Below are positions 17,173 to 18,499 of a stretch of DNA of 18,499 bases, one piece after another. Each line of letters starts with the position of its first letter. Positions within the stretch are counted from its first letter, which is position 1. A program made the translations under genes and the position numbers. The DNA is from JBGTIS01 sp041745535. GTDB lineage: Bacteria > Bacteroidota > Bacteroidia > Cytophagales > Cyclobacteriaceae. The stretch is from contig JBGTIS010000019.1 in NCBI GenBank assembly GCA_041745535.1, forward strand, positions 1 to 18,499. The letters run 5' to 3'. The notes beneath the pieces were generated by a model. The model was given only the letters and a program-made list of their open reading frames with translations, was not told the origin of the DNA and made no database searches.

Positions 17173-18499
17173 TTACTTGTAATTGAATTTCCTAAAGGCA
17201 ACCACGGTTTGGAAAATAAAAAATGAGACTACAATCCTTCCGATATAATCTAAGATAACAACGCCAGCCGACATATTATCCAAAAATTCGATTTTATGCA
17301 CCGGATTGAGAAATTCAAAATACTTTGGTATATATTCATTTTGATTTAAGCAGGATAATAAACCCATTGGAATAAATAAACTTGGCCCAAAAATAAAAAT
17401 TAATAATAGAACAGGTTTCCAGAAATTAGTACCAAAGTTATTAGATCTACTACAAAACATAATGAATGAATTTGCAAAATCCTTTTTTGACCTAAGTATC
17501 TTATTTATAGGCTTTCATTTCTTTGCGATGGAATTCAATGGCGTGAATTTTGTCGTTTTGGGCAATCATTAACTTTTTTAACTGCCTATACACTTCACTT
17601 CTATCCGAAGAATTATCTGAATTAATATTTTTCGGCCATTTCACATTCCCCGCGGTCTTAATTTCACTTAGATCACCATTAATAATTTTACAATCTTTAA
17701 AGTTCTCAAAATCACAATCATAAATTTTGGATTTTGAAAAATAACAATTTTCAAAATGCATTACCGAATCTTGGCTACCAGCCTTTACTTTGATTAAGCT
17801 TAACTCATTAGTATCTCCAAAGTCCTCAAAAGAAATTTTTTTTATTTTTAGGTTTGAAAATCGCAGATTAGCCTGTGTATTTCTTTGATTTCGTGCAACG
17901 AGTGATTGAATTTCCTTTGTACTATTTGTTAATCTTAAAAAGCCATTAAAATTATCTATTGATAAGTTCTCAGGTGTTGATTCCTCAATATGAATAGATG
18001 TTTCTAAAGGCAAATTGCGAACTAGAAGGGTATTTATACGAACATCATAAAAATTTACATGCCCAAGAATACAATTAATAAAATAGAACTTTCCAATACT
18101 TGTCTCACTTATTGAAATTCCATTTGCGACTATAACATCTTCAAAAGATATACTTTTTATTGGAGATTTATGGATTGAAATCCTATCCAAAATTTTTACT
18201 TTTTTCAATAGCCAAAATTCAAAGTGAGCTGATTCATCTACTCTTAGTTTTTCAATTTCTGTATCATCAACAAAATTTAATTCATCAATCATTGTACCTT
18301 TTGTAAATTCGCTTTCTTCAAATATTTTGCAGTTTTCAAATGATAGTTTCTTTAACACACGATCAGAAATTTTAAATCCGTTTTCGAAAATACAGTTCAA
18401 AAAGGTCAGAGACATATCTTTTGTGATATCGGAGAAATCACCAAAAGGATATTTACCCTTAACCCTTCTATTTGATATTTGGATTTTAAATTCTGATGA
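17173..18499 (-). pseudogene. Beta-helix-like repeat membrane protein, frameshifted, 5' end beyond the window
   Basis: Two minus-strand frames form one gene. The first is open from the right edge (18499) to a TAA at 17503-17501, 332 codons; the Met at 18415 need not be the start because the frame stays open upstream. It holds degenerate repeats of the ISFENCxF type (LSFENCKIF, MHFENCYFSKSKIYDCDF), resembling pentapeptide-like right-handed beta-helix proteins. It ends in a charged helix EVYRQLKKLMIAQNDKIHAI, then EFHRKEMKAY. The second frame (to 17173) is open back past its Met at 17460, to 17505. It encodes NNFGTNFWKPVLLLIFIFG, NPVHKIEF and IVVSFFIFQTVVAFRKF, with two membrane segments. From memory, family members carry the helix and this membrane tail in one chain. 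Dropping one A at 17504-17506 fuses the frames through about 15 extra residues. It could be a true mutation, a sequencing error or, less likely, programmed shifting. The gene is distinctly AT-rich. Function is unknown. Confidence 0.75.

Overview
The window looks like a chromosomal segment of a Bacteroidota bacterium, possibly Cytophagales; the order is an inference and weakly held. The evidence is a SusC/SusD outer-membrane pair, lipoproteins, large PAS-rich sensor kinases, a 7TMR-DISM hybrid kinase, no clear Shine-Dalgarno sequences before the starts, and one candidate promoter of the Bacteroidota type (TTG, about 20 nt, TAnnTTT). Most of the window is at moderate GC. The last ~1.3 kb is visibly more AT-rich.

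Layout, left to right. A multi-PAS histidine kinase on the minus strand runs off the left edge (1-1846). A secreted Asp-box (sialidase-like beta-propeller) protein with a C-x-C-C motif is on the plus strand (2146-3195). It converges, with 15 nt between stops, on a second minus-strand multi-PAS kinase (3211-5739) whose HisKA region closely resembles that of the first. Next is a von Willebrand factor A lipoprotein with a complete MIDAS (6012-6980, minus). The ~790 nt gap after it holds a decayed 42-bp tandem array (about 7200-7577) and a strong rho-independent terminator. That terminator serves the minus-strand susC-susD-type operon (12662 down to 7771). Divergent from susC are two overlapping alkylation-repair genes, an AlkA-type glycosylase and an Ogt-type methyltransferase (13053-14445). 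A 7TMR-DISM hybrid histidine kinase/response regulator follows (14587-16956). A ~154-bp palindrome-rich element with terminal inverted repeats (17004-17157) separates it from an AT-rich gene that enters from the right edge. That gene encodes a beta-helix-like repeat protein with two C-terminal membrane segments and is broken by a +1 frameshift at about 17506.

How the genes work together. The SusC/SusD pair should import an unidentified ligand, since no degradative enzyme or sigma/anti-sigma pair lies beside it in the window. The two cytoplasmic-looking PAS kinases have no cognate regulator here, whereas the hybrid kinase carries its own receiver. The AlkA/Ogt pair is a compact DNA alkylation-repair unit. 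I see no CRISPR array, phage, tRNA or rRNA. The least-explained items are the 42-bp periodic array, the inverted-repeat element at 17004-17157, and the CxCC Asp-box protein sitting between two related kinases.
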